Of a stretch of DNA of 64,000 nt, positions 25,407 to 34,291 are shown in pieces. The notes under the pieces were generated by a model. That model was not told the DNA's origin and did not search any database. It saw only the letters and a list, made by a program, of their open reading frames with translations. Made by a program: the position numbers and the translations under genes. Position 1 is the first letter of the stretch, and each line of letters starts with the position of its first letter. This DNA is from an uncultured Prevotellaceae bacterium (lineage in GTDB: Bacteria; Bacteroidota; Bacteroidia; Bacteroidales; Bacteroidaceae): contig OMXL01000005.1 of NCBI GenBank assembly GCA_900314985.1, positions 1 through 64,000 on the forward strand, given 5' to 3'.

Positions 25407-26450
25407 TCATTTGTGGCCATAGAACTCTTTATACCACTCTGCAAATTTCCTCAATCCCTCTCTCAACGTGATCTTGGGCGTAAACCCGAAGTCACGTTCT
25501 AGGGCTGTGGCATCAGCATAGGTGGTTGGCACATCACCTGGTTGCATGGGAACGAGTTGCTTGTGAGACTCGAAGTCGAAGTCTGGGGGAAGGACACCGG
25601 CTCGAACCAGTTCTTCTTGCAGGATATTCACGAAATCCAGCAAGTTCTCTGGCTGGCCACCTCCGATATTATAGACAGCATAGGGAGGGATGGGCAGTCC
25701 GTCCTCACCCTTCTTACGCTCCGGAGCACCCTGCATCACACGATACACACCCTCTACGATGTCATCGACATACGTAAAGTCACGACGGCAGTTGCCATAA
25801 TTGAATATCTGGATAGTCTCACCCTTCAGCAGTTTGTTGGTGAAGCCGAAGTATGCCATATCAGGACGACCAGCAGGTCCATATACAGTAAAGAAGCGCA
25901 AACCTGTTGTTGGAATATCATACAACTTCGAATAGCAGTGAGCAAACAGCTCATTGCTCTTCTTCGTAGCTGCATATAATGACACAGGATTATCCACTCT
26001 GTCATCTGTGCTGAATGGCACCTTCTTATTACCACCATACACGCTCGATGATGAAGCATATACCAAATGCTCTACGGGATAATGCCTGCACGCCTCTAAT
26101 ATATTATAGAAGCCAATCATGTTGCTCTGAATATAGGCATCAGGATTGGTGATGCTATAGCGTACGCCAGCCTGTGCAGCGAGGTTCACTACCACATCAA
26201 AGTGGTACTTCTCAAACAATCCATCAATCAATGCCTTGTCAGCTAAATCACCCTTGACAAACTCATATTCAATTCCCGCAGGTTTAGCTTTTTCAATCTC
26301 ACTGAGGCGGTATTCTTTCAGCGTCGGATCGTAATAATCATTCAGATTATCCAATCCAATAATAGTTCCCTCGCTCAGTTCCTTGAACAAGCGTAGCACC
26401 AAGTTCGAGCCAATAAATCCAGCACTTCCAGTAACTAATATGGTTTTCAT
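25407..26450 (-). CDS. UDP-glucuronate 4-epimerase-like SDR
   Basis: This extended SDR epimerase (347 residues) has a Rossmann motif TGSAGFIGSNL at 7-17 and the catalytic YAATKKSNE (Tyr-x3-Lys) near 155, with the Ser/Thr of SSSSVYG before it. Sequence style (LDNLNDYYDPTLKEYRL, TVYGPAGRPDMA) is that of UDP-glucuronate epimerases making UDP-galacturonate. Its substrate would come from the UDP-glucose dehydrogenase genes in this locus. It is the last gene of the capsule operon, 3 bp after the broken ugd. The gap of 180 bp to the defence island at its 3' end holds nothing I recognise. Confidence 0.85.
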   Translation of the reverse strand: MKTILVTGSAGFIGSNLVLRLFKELSEGTIIGLDNLNDYYDPTLKEYRLSEIEKAKPAGIEYEFVKGDLADKALIDGLFEKYHFDVVVNLAAQAGVRYSITNPDAYIQSNMIGFYNILEACRHYPVEHLVYASSSSVYGGNKKVPFSTDDRVDNPVSLYAATKKSNELFAHCYSKLYDIPTTGLRFFTVYGPAGRPDMAYFGFTNKLLKGETIQIFNYGNCRRDFTYVDDIVEGVYRVMQGAPERKKGEDGLPIPPYAVYNIGGGQPENLLDFVNILQEELVRAGVLPPDFDFESHKQLVPMQPGDVPTTYADATALERDFGFTPKITLREGLRKFAEWYKEFYGHK

Positions 26451-26453
26451 CTT

Positions 26454-27735
26454 TTAATCTCTCTTGAAAATATCGCGAGTATAGACCTTCTCCTGAACAT
26501 CATCCAGTGCCTCGTCGTAGCGATTGGCAATGATGGCATCACTCAGCTTCTTAAACTCATCGAGGTTGTTCACTATCTTCGACCCAAAGAACGTCTCGCC
26601 ATCCTTTAGCGTAGGCTCATAGATGATGATATTGGCACCCTTGGCCTTTACACGCTTCATAATGCCCTGGATGGCACTTTGACGGAAATTATCTGAATTC
26701 GATTTCATCGTCAGACGGAACACGCCAATGGTCACTTCCTTCTCTGCGCTCTCACTCCAGTCGCTATTAGCAGTATAGTAACCAGCTTTACGCAGCACTT
26801 CGTCTGCAATAAAGTCTTTACGAGTACGGTTACTCTCCACGATGGCTGTCATCATGTTCTGAGGCACATCCGCATAGTTAGCCAGCAACTGTTTGGTGTC
26901 TTTCGGCAGACAATAACCGCCATAACCAAATGAAGGATTATTATAGTGAGTACCGATACGAGGATCCAGACCTACGCCCGATATGATAGCCTGCGAATCC
27001 AAACCTTTCACCTCTGCATACGTATCCAACTCATTAAAGTAGCTCACACGCAAAGCCAGATAGGTATTGGCAAACAGCTTCACGGCCTCTGCCTCGGTCA
27101 TACCTTGATAGCTCCTTCCTGCAGCAGACCTGCGAAGATCTTGGCCTTCTCCTCTGCCTCTGGATTACCGATAGCTGTTATGGCAGCATTCTCCTCGTCC
27201 CACTTTCTGTTTCTGTCAGCAGGCAGAATCTTTGGATAGCCTACAATAATACGAGAGGGATAGAGATTATCATACAACGCCTTGCTCTCACGCAGAAACT
27301 CTGGCGAGAACAGCAAGTTAAACTTCTCAGCGCATACTTTACATACAGCGAACGGCAATAGCCCACAGGGATGGTACTCTTAATCACCATCACCGCATCG
27401 GGATTGACGCTCAGCACTAAGTCAATCACGTCCTCGATATGATGCGTATCAAAGAAATTCTTCTGTGGGTCATAATTCGTCGGAGCCGCAATTACTACAA
27501 AATCAGCATCCTTATAGGCAGCCTTTCCATCCAGCGTTGCCGTTAGGTCAAGCTCCTTCTCTGCCAAATACTTCTCAATATACTCATCCTGAATAGGCGA
27601 AATCTTTTTGTTGATTTTCTCAACCTTCTCAGGAATCACGTCAACAGCTGTTACGTGATTATGCTGAGCAAGCAGTGTTGCTATACTCATGCCTACGTAA
27701 CCTGTTCCTGCTACTGCAATTTTCATCGTTTTCAA
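26454..27735 (-). pseudogene. ugd: UDP-glucose 6-dehydrogenase broken by two deletions
   Basis: The three frames together give almost the whole protein of the intact ugd at 57796-59181: residues 1-138 (27735 to about 27320), the next segment to about 27107, and the C-terminal 215 residues (27101-26454). The first frame change comes from loss of about 32 bp, where the intact copy encodes [11 protein letters not shown]. The second lies where the intact copy carries a loop of about 29 residues. Short AAG-type homologies at the first junction suggest slippage. Neither change is a homopolymer error, so this looks like true decay. The catalytic Cys region ([14 protein letters not shown]) is intact in the last piece. 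Confidence 0.85.
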
Positions 27736-27742
27736 TAATAAG

Positions 27743-28312
27743 TTAGTTTCTATAATAATTATTTTCCGTATTTCTCCACGGCCTCATAATAGGTATCCAA
27801 GCCTGATCCAACAGACCATTGTTCAGTCCGATATACTCCCGTTCTGCCTCCGATGCTATCTTCACCACCTCAAACGGCTGTAGCGTAATATCATTCGCCT
27901 TGGCAAACGCCATCACATACGCAATCAGAACAGCAGCTGACGAAGACAATCCACCCACAGGCAGCGACCCCTGTATCACACCAGTAATACCGCGCTTCAG
28001 TTCAAAGCGCTTACGCAGTGCATACTTCGCACCACGAGCATAATCACCCCAATGGTGCTCACGAACTTGTGATGGCTTATCTATCTCAAAGTCCACCACC
28101 CCTTCAAACGTCTTCGACTCCAGATGCACATGATTCTCCGGCCACGACCTTTGACCTTCGACCTTTGACTTTTGACTGTCATTTACATCGAAGTAAAGGT
28201 CCACCCCTTTGTCAATCGCAAAACCTGTCACCAATCCATGTTGGTGATCCACGTGTGCTCCCAATGGACAAACCCTATATGGACTAAAAATATGATATTG
28301 GTAATCCTTCAT
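27743..28312 (-). pseudogene. Galactokinase/GHMP kinase, C-terminally truncated
   Basis: The frame shows the GHMP start (FSPYRVCPLGAHVDHQHG) and the ATP-binding motif LPVGGLSSSAAV, then YIGLNNGLLDQ, after which the sequence turns to an unrelated tail and stops. A normal enzyme is about twice as long. An in-frame heptamer block (28146-28180) adds residues DSQKSKVEGQRS between two strands. I place the start at the Met giving MKDYQYHIFS. It lies 8 bp upstream of the broken ugd, so two adjacent genes are decayed. Confidence 0.7.
28146..28180 (+). repeat. Heptanucleotide repeat inside the GHMP kinase relic
   Basis: Five units, GACCTTT GACCTTC GACCTTT GACTTTT GACTGTC, are translated as part of the relic. 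Confidence 0.65.
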
Positions 28313-28433
28313 AAACATTATTTCCCACATCATACATCTTACTTCTTACCTCGCTTTCTCCCCCATTGCGGAACAAACACATACGAGCAAAACGCCCATA
28401 CCCCTTTCAAAATCCTTCTAAGCATGCCAAAGC

Positions 28434-29633
28434 TCACACCTTTTCAAAGAAAGTATCCGGCCTCTGAGGGTCAAAGATCTCGTTACAATACATGACCGTA
28501 ACAAGATTTTCTGTATCTGACAAGTTAATGATGTTATGAGTATATCCTGGCAACATGTGGATGCACTGGATATTGTCACCACTTACCTCAAACTCTATCA
28601 CCTCTTCACTACCCAGTTTGCGTTCCTGAATCAGTCCATGACCGGCCACCACAATAAAGAACTCCCATTTGGTGTTGTGCCAATGCTGCCCCTTGGTGAT
28701 TCCTGGCTTCGAGATGTTGATAGATACCTGACCTGCATTGAGGGTATGCACCAGTTCAGTAAACGACCCGCGGTCATCCACATTCATCTTCAAGTGGAAC
28801 GCCACCTTCGAAGCAGGCAGATAACTCAGGTATGTGCTATACAACTTCTTAGCAAACGAGCCCGCAGGAATCTCCGGTATCATCAGCGTCCGCGGCTGCT
28901 CCGCAAAGCTCTTCAGCAGCTCCACAATCTTACCAAGCGTCACTTTATGAGTAATGGGGGCAGCACAATAGCGACCATCCTCTTTCATTACTGTTTCAAC
29001 ACCATCAAACTCACAATGGTGCTCCTTGCCCAACAAAGCGCAAATCATCTCATCCACCAAGTCATCGATGTAGAGCAATTCAAGTTCTACTGATGGATCG
29101 TTTACCGTGTAAGGTAAATCATTTGCGAACGCATTACAGAAGGTTGCAACGGCTGAATTATAATTCGGTCTGCACCATTTTCCAAACAGATTCGGGAAAC
29201 GGTACACTAAAACCTTTGCTCCTGCTTCTTTGCTATAGTCAAAGAACAGCTCTTCGCCAGCCTTCTTGCTCTTGCCGTATTCAGAAGTACCGAAACGTCC
29301 AGCCAATGTTGCCTGGATAGAACTTGAAAGCATCACAGGACATTTATTCCCGTGCTTTTTGAGAGTATCCAGTAGCGTAGAAGCAAATCCAAAATTACCA
29401 GCCATAAATTCAGACTGCTCCTTCGGGCGATTCACACCTGCAAGATTGAATACGAAATCACAATCACTACACCACCTGTCAAGTTCTTCTGCAGTATTGT
29501 CAATATCGTATTCATAAACAGCCTCGATAGCCAGTTCAGGGAACCTTCTATCTTTGCCGTCTTTAATTGTATTGAGTTGAGCACAAAGATTCTTACCTAC
29601 GAATCCCTTTGCTCCAGTTACAAGTATCTTCAT
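28434..29633 (-). CDS. capF: CapF: UDP-sugar reductase/epimerase with C-terminal cupin
   Basis: The N-terminal SDR (VTGAKGFVGKNL; YGKSKKAGE as Tyr-x3-Lys) is joined to a C-terminal cupin (KGQHWHNTKWEFFIVVAGHG, CIHMLPGYTHNIIN). This two-domain layout of about 400 residues is diagnostic for CapF/WbjC, which converts the 4-keto sugar from CapE and reduces the intermediate in the UDP-L-FucNAc pathway (established). It is followed upstream by capE and capG in the order capG-capE-capF by transcription. Confidence 0.9.
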   Translation of the reverse strand: MKILVTGAKGFVGKNLCAQLNTIKDGKDRRFPELAIEAVYEYDIDNTAEELDRWCSDCDFVFNLAGVNRPKEQSEFMAGNFGFASTLLDTLKKHGNKCPVMLSSSIQATLAGRFGTSEYGKSKKAGEELFFDYSKEAGAKVLVYRFPNLFGKWCRPNYNSAVATFCNAFANDLPYTVNDPSVELELLYIDDLVDEMICALLGKEHHCEFDGVETVMKEDGRYCAAPITHKVTLGKIVELLKSFAEQPRTLMIPEIPAGSFAKKLYSTYLSYLPASKVAFHLKMNVDDRGSFTELVHTLNAGQVSINISKPGITKGQHWHNTKWEFFIVVAGHGLIQERKLGSEEVIEFEVSGDNIQCIHMLPGYTHNIINLSDTENLVTVMYCNEIFDPQRPDTFFEKV

Positions 29634-29635
29634 TA

Positions 29636-30733
29636 TTAAACCAGATTCGGAATTCCGTTCAGTTCGTTCTTGATGTATTGCAAGTCTGCAATCTTGGCCT
29701 TGGTTTCTTCAAGGTTCAGGCGATAGGTGTTATCGCTATTGAACTCCTCGATAGTAGCGCGCTTGGTATCGCCTTCCTTGAAGTACTTATCGTAGTTCAA
29801 GTCACGGTTGTCAGCAGGCACTGCATAGAAGTTACCCATATCAATAGCCTTGGCAGCTTCCTCCTTGGTGAGCAACGTCTCATACATCTTCTCACCGTGA
29901 CGAATACCAATCACGCGAATCTCAGGCGAGCCTGAGGGTATAAGAGTTTCAGAGTTTGAGGAGTTTAAGGCCTCACCATACTGGTGTTTGAAAAGTTCAA
30001 CTACTGCCTCTGCCTGGGTCTGAATAGTGCAAGCGGGTGCTTTCTGCACCAAGATGTCACCATTCTTACCGTGCTCAAAAGCAAAGAGCACCAAGTCAAC
30101 AGCCTCTTCAAGACTCATAATGAAGCGAGTCATCTTAGGCTCAGTCAGTGTGATAGGATTACCCTTACGAATCTGGTCAATCCAAAGAGGAATAACCGAA
30201 CCACGGCTGCACATCACATTACCATAACGGGTGCAGCAGATCTTGGTATCACCACTCAGACGGCTCTTGGCCACGGCAATCTTCTCCTCAATGGCCTTAG
30301 TGATACCCATTGCATTGATAGGATAAGCAGCCTTGTCCGTACTCAGGCAAATCACGCACTTCACACCAGCATCAATAGCAGCATCCAGCGTGTTGTCTGT
30401 ACCAATAACGTTAGTCTTCACAGCCTCCATCGGGAAGAACTCGCAACTGGGCACCTGCTTCAGGGCAGCAGCATGGAACACATAGTCCACACCCTTCATA
30501 GCGTACTTCAGTGTGCTCTTGTTGCGCACGTCACCAATGTAGAACTTAATCTTGTTGGCTACTTCCGGCATACGAGCCTGGAAGTCGTGACGCATATCAT
30601 CTTGCTTCTTCTCATCACGGCTAAAGATGCGAATCTCACCAATGTCCGTCTTCAAAAAGCGGTTCAACACTGCATTTCCAAAACTACCTGTGCCACCTGT
30701 TATCAGCAGCACCTTGTCTTTAAATAAGCTCAT
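29636..30733 (-). CDS. capE: CapE: UDP-GlcNAc 4,6-dehydratase (inverting), copy 1
   Basis: This 365-residue SDR dehydratase has TGGTGSFGNAVL at 12-23 and a catalytic segment of the CapE/WbjB/FlaA1 type (CLSTDKAAYPINAMGITK, with Lys in place of the usual Tyr triad). It makes the UDP-4-keto-6-deoxy sugar used by CapF. It is nearly identical in protein to copy 2 at 52888-53949, except that a stretch near residue 255 (EALNSSNSETLIPSGSP) replaces a shorter APEGTEP. The DNA there (29938-29970) is rich in repeated GAGTTT phrases. Confidence 0.9.
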   Translation of the reverse strand: MSLFKDKVLLITGGTGSFGNAVLNRFLKTDIGEIRIFSRDEKKQDDMRHDFQARMPEVANKIKFYIGDVRNKSTLKYAMKGVDYVFHAAALKQVPSCEFFPMEAVKTNVIGTDNTLDAAIDAGVKCVICLSTDKAAYPINAMGITKAIEEKIAVAKSRLSGDTKICCTRYGNVMCSRGSVIPLWIDQIRKGNPITLTEPKMTRFIMSLEEAVDLVLFAFEHGKNGDILVQKAPACTIQTQAEAVVELFKHQYGEALNSSNSETLIPSGSPEIRVIGIRHGEKMYETLLTKEEAAKAIDMGNFYAVPADNRDLNYDKYFKEGDTKRATIEEFNSDNTYRLNLEETKAKIADLQYIKNELNGIPNLV

Positions 30734-30855
30734 GATTATATAATTCTTTAATTCTTGATTTCTATATTTTCGTGTTATTCGTGCGATTCGTGTTTGTTAA
30801 AACTTCCGCCACACCTTTAGAGTCCCTTGATAAGGGACGGCTATAATGCAGGGAT

Positions 30856-32019
30856 TCAAATATCCTTTCTCCATACCATGCGATTAACGACATTGGTATA
30901 GCTCTGGATAATCCGCACCACCTTGGTGCTCACATTCTCGTCCACATAGTCCGGCACGGGAATTCCGGGCAGACCATCACGGATGAGCGAAACCGCCACA
31001 TCCACGCTCTGAAGCAATCCTACAGTGTCAATACCACTCAGCACAAAACAACCCTTGTCCAATGCCTCGGGACGCTCGGTCGAAGTCCTGATACACACAG
31101 CCGGGAACGGATGACCAACCGACGTGAAGAACGAACTCTCCTCAGGCAGTGTGCCACTATCAGACACCACACAGAAAGCATTCATCTGCAGACAGTTGTA
31201 TTCGTGAAATCCCAGAGGCTCGTGCTGAATGACACGAGAATCTAACTTGAAACCTGAAGCTTCAAGCCTTTTCCTACTCCTGGGGTGACAGGAGTACAAT
31301 ATGGGCATATCATACTTCTCAGCCATCTTATTGATAGCATTGAACAGCGAAAGGAAGTTCTTCTCAGTATCAATATTCTCTTCGCGATGCGCACTCAAAA
31401 GGATGTACTTACCCTTCTCCAAGCCCAGACGCTTATGAATATCGCTGGCCTCAATCTCAGCAAGGTTGTTGTGCAGAACTTCAGCCATAGGTGAGCCTGT
31501 AACGTATGTGCGCTCCTTAGGTAGACCAGTGTCAGCCAAATACCTGCGGGCATGCTCACTATACGCCATATTCACATCGCTGATGATGTCCACAATCCTA
31601 CGGTTGGTTTCCTCGGGCAGACACTCATCTTTGCAGCGGTTACCAGCCTCCATATGGAAGATGGGGATATGCAGGCGCTTGGCACCAATCACGCTCAGAC
31701 AGCTGTTGGTATCACCCAGCACCAATACTGCATCCGGCTTTACCTCTACCATCAGCTGAAAGCTCTTGGCAATGATATTACCCATTGTCTCACCCAGGTC
31801 GTTACCAACTGCTTCCATATATACGTCAGGATCTGCCAACTTCAAATCCTTAAAGAACACACCATTCAGGTTGTAGTCATAGTTCTGACCAGTATGTGCC
31901 AGCAAGGTATCAAAATACTTGCGGCACTCATTAATCACTGCAGCAAGGCGGATTATCTCCGGCCTTGTGCCTACTATGATAAGAAGCTTTAGCTTACCAT
32001 TATCTTTAAACTTTGCCAT
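30856..32019 (-). CDS. capG: CapG: UDP-HexNAc 2-epimerase
   Basis: This WecB/CapG-type 2-epimerase of 387 residues shows IIVGTRPEIIRLA at the start, HTGQNYDYNLN, HMEAGNRCKDECLPEETNRRIVD and SDSGTLPEES, the usual set for non-hydrolysing UDP-GlcNAc 2-epimerases. With CapE and CapF it completes UDP-L-FucNAc synthesis. A short heptamer repeat (31245-31265) falls within a surface segment (LEASGFKLDSRV). The 120-bp gap to capE has no evident promoter. Confidence 0.9.
   Translation of the reverse strand: MAKFKDNGKLKLLIIVGTRPEIIRLAAVINECRKYFDTLLAHTGQNYDYNLNGVFFKDLKLADPDVYMEAVGNDLGETMGNIIAKSFQLMVEVKPDAVLVLGDTNSCLSVIGAKRLHIPIFHMEAGNRCKDECLPEETNRRIVDIISDVNMAYSEHARRYLADTGLPKERTYVTGSPMAEVLHNNLAEIEASDIHKRLGLEKGKYILLSAHREENIDTEKNFLSLFNAINKMAEKYDMPILYSCHPRSRKRLEASGFKLDSRVIQHEPLGFHEYNCLQMNAFCVVSDSGTLPEESSFFTSVGHPFPAVCIRTSTERPEALDKGCFVLSGIDTVGLLQSVDVAVSLIRDGLPGIPVPDYVDENVSTKVVRIIQSYTNVVNRMVWRKDI
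31245..31265 (+). repeat. Heptanucleotide repeat inside capG
   Basis: Units ACTTGAA ACCTGAA GCTTCAA. The first two are identical to the units at 18215. Confidence 0.5.
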
Positions 32020-32032
32020 AATTATTCTTTAT

Positions 32033-32431
32033 TTATTTTAAGTTCATAATTTCATCCTCTTCCAGCGGATGATAAGGTCCATCTTTGGCTTCAAAGAGAA
32101 CAGATCCGCTCTCCAAACAAACTAGAGTATGCCACCTATCTCTTTCTACATTGAGCATCCTTGGCTCACCATTCGCATCCAGAGTTACGCTTTCGGTTTC
32201 ATTGCCGTTGTCATCATAGAACACCCACTGTATCTTTCCCCGTATAACCACTACAGTTTCTGTACTATCATGATGTCTATGTATAGGCATCACTGTCTCA
32301 GGTTCCAATGCATTGAGCATCCTCTGCGACAGGTCCTCAGGGGTATTCCTAAGGTCCATGTTCAATCTTAAACGTGAAGACAATTTTGCTTTTTGGGACA
32401 AATCTTCAAGAACTTTATTATCAATAATCAT
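32033..32431 (-). CDS. wbuC: WbuC-family cupin, capsule copy
   Basis: A 132-residue cupin with PIHRHHDSTETVVVIRGKIQW and DRWHTLVCLESGSVLFEAKDGPY. It overlaps the small 56-residue gene by about 11 bp and precedes capG by 13 bp. The paralogue at 18394-18798 lies in the defence island. The metal ligands are kept; the substrate is unknown. Confidence 0.85.
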   Translation of the reverse strand: MIIDNKVLEDLSQKAKLSSRLRLNMDLRNTPEDLSQRMLNALEPETVMPIHRHHDSTETVVVIRGKIQWVFYDDNGNETESVTLDANGEPRMLNVERDRWHTLVCLESGSVLFEAKDGPYHPLEEDEIMNLK

Positions 32432-32591
32432 TTTTAATTTTCTTTAATCCATTTTCAATAACCTCAATAGCAACAGTGCCACCCCAGCACCTATACACAT
32501 ATAATGGCGTAACGCAACCAAAATCCGTAGAACATGAACGTGCTTCATTTTCCACAAATTGATTCAAGCGCGACAATAAATCATTGTTCAT
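32421..32591 (-). CDS. Small protein of the WbuC neighbourhood (56 aa)
   Basis: The start at 32591 overlaps the stop of the nucleotidyltransferase gene as ATGA. The short protein (LLSRLNQFVENEARSCSTDF, YVYRCWGGT) is predicted as a helix, a Cys-containing turn and a second helix. I cannot name the family. Its relics at 15.6-15.9 kb show that the gene is conserved in sequence and linked to wbuC. It may be an accessory of WbuC or a separate small regulator. Confidence 0.7.
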   Translation of the reverse strand: MNNDLLSRLNQFVENEARSCSTDFGCVTPLYVYRCWGGTVAIEVIENGLKKIKNDY

Positions 32592-33661
32592 ATACTCTTC
32601 GGTTTCATAATGTGTGCCCACATTCCTGTTGCAAAACTAGACAGCCCCCCCTCTTTATAACATAGTTCTCTCTTCCACTCGTTATCTCTCCATCTTTTCC
32701 ACTTAAAGAACAAACGAGGAATGAGACTATCGGGCGGCTCATGTTCGTATTGAGGCATCAAGATATCATTCAATATCCTTTCCTTCAGGTTAGGGTAAAA
32801 CTGCACTTCTGTGAACATATTAACAGGGAAGCCCAAATCTTCAACGCATATAGCATTGATACAGTTGTAGAAATCCTTCATGTGGTATTTCTCCAGCAAA
32901 GAGATAAGCCATGGCCAATTAATCTCTTTAGTATGCTTCTCAACAAAGAATGCCCAATCCAGAACCTGTCTTAGATTAATACCCTCTGCAGCAAAATGTG
33001 ATGCAGCATGTCTTATCAGGAACAGAGCATGAAAGTTAGGTGATGGCAAATACAGTTTTTCACCATTCAACACAAAAAAGTGAGAATCATCAGACCCCAT
33101 TTCCTTAAAAATCGATTCCAATTTCCTGCTCGACCTATGGGCATGTACATTAATGAAGTCATAGTGGTTTTCCACCATAAAGTCGTTCCAATAGAAAATA
33201 GTATGGTGATGCTGGTCGCCCTCAACTTTTATTTTCTTTTCCTTCTCAAGTAAGTTATCTGCCTCTTTCTGCTTTCCAAACAACCATATATCAATATCAC
33301 CACATGGCCTGTGCTCAGGCTTGGGCCAGTCCATACTACAGGAATAACCCTTAAGCACCATCATTTTAAATCCGTGAGCATTATACCATCCTGCCAATTC
33401 CGCAATAGCTTTCCTATAACAGTCATAACGGTACTCATATTCTTGTAATACCGTACCTATCCATTGCAATAATTGTTCTTTGGGAGGGCGTTTATCCTCT
33501 TGAATCTTTTCTAAACCGTCAACAATAATCGCAGACAAGCCTTGCTGTTCCGCCATTATTTCTATAGCAGACCAATCTGTATCATAGGGAAAGTTTCCTT
33601 TTTGATGTCCAATTCCGAAGCGGACTAATGCTAAAAAAAACTCTATGGTATTATTTCTCAT
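32588..33661 (-). CDS. Nucleotidyltransferase-family protein (PF14907-like)
   Basis: This 357-residue protein contains LKGYSCSMDWP followed by RPCGDIDIWLF, a GxxxxxDxD-type nucleotidyltransferase site, and then a helical part with HLH-rich segments (QHHHTIFYWNDFMVENHYDFINVH). It resembles the uncharacterised nucleotidyltransferase family found in polysaccharide loci. The substrate is unknown. It overlaps the next small gene and lies 36 bp after the sugar transferase gene. Confidence 0.7.
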   Translation of the reverse strand: MRNNTIEFFLALVRFGIGHQKGNFPYDTDWSAIEIMAEQQGLSAIIVDGLEKIQEDKRPPKEQLLQWIGTVLQEYEYRYDCYRKAIAELAGWYNAHGFKMMVLKGYSCSMDWPKPEHRPCGDIDIWLFGKQKEADNLLEKEKKIKVEGDQHHHTIFYWNDFMVENHYDFINVHAHRSSRKLESIFKEMGSDDSHFFVLNGEKLYLPSPNFHALFLIRHAASHFAAEGINLRQVLDWAFFVEKHTKEINWPWLISLLEKYHMKDFYNCINAICVEDLGFPVNMFTEVQFYPNLKERILNDILMPQYEHEPPDSLIPRLFFKWKRWRDNEWKRELCYKEGGLSSFATGMWAHIMKPKSI

Positions 33662-33697
33662 GTGCTGTACAGGTAAACGTCAAAGTAAATCTTAAGG

Positions 33698-34291
33698 TTA
33701 GCGTTCTTTGACTATCACCCAAAAAGTTTTAAAGATAAGCGCTATATCATAAAAGAAAGAATGTTTCTCTACATACTCCAGATACAACCTTATCTTCTCC
33801 TGCATGATGACCTCGATATAGTATTTCTCAGGGTCTTCCGCCTTCTCCATCAACTCATTCTCATTACGGAACTTGATAGAAGCAGGATCTGTGATTCCAG
33901 GTCTCACATCCAATACATGCATCTGCTCTGGCGTCCAGTAGTCGACATAGTGCCTAACCTCCGGCCTCGGCCCAACCAAACTCATATCCCCAAGCACCAC
34001 ATTAATGAGTTGCGGCAGTTCATCAAACTTGAACTTCCTAATAAAGTACCCGCTTCGAGTCACTCTTGGGTCATGCCCTCCAATAGTTACAAGGCTACCC
34101 TTATCTGCCCCGACCCTCATCGAACGGAATTTAAAAATCCGGAAGTCTTTATTCTTCCATCCGACTCTCACCTGGCGATAGAACACAGGCCCCTTGCTAT
34201 CCAGTTTAATCCATATAGCAAGGATTAAGAAAAGCGGGCTCAGCACTATGAGCGCCAGCCCGCTCGCTATGAAATCAAATGCTCTTTTCAC
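33698..34291 (-). CDS. Undecaprenyl-phosphate sugar-1-P transferase (PglC-like)
   Basis: This short monotopic initiating transferase (197 residues) has one N-terminal re-entrant helix ([19 protein letters not shown]), then [36 protein letters not shown] and [10 protein letters not shown], the core of the PglC/WbaP C-terminal family. It would load the first sugar phosphate onto the lipid carrier. It overlaps the DegT aminotransferase gene by 4 bp, which suggests that its substrate is the amino sugar made by that enzyme (inference). Confidence 0.9.
   Translation of the reverse strand: MKRAFDFIASGLALIVLSPLFLILAIWIKLDSKGPVFYRQVRVGWKNKDFRIFKFRSMRVGADKGSLVTIGGHDPRVTRSGYFIRKFKFDELPQLINVVLGDMSLVGPRPEVRHYVDYWTPEQMHVLDVRPGITDPASIKFRNENELMEKAEDPEKYYIEVIMQEKIRLYLEYVEKHSFFYDIALIFKTFWVIVKER

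Noticed and set aside
29984-30727. A long plus-strand frame antisense to capE
   Set aside because: It is the mirror of a conserved coding gene, has no domain pattern, and the same shadow appears over the second capE copy.
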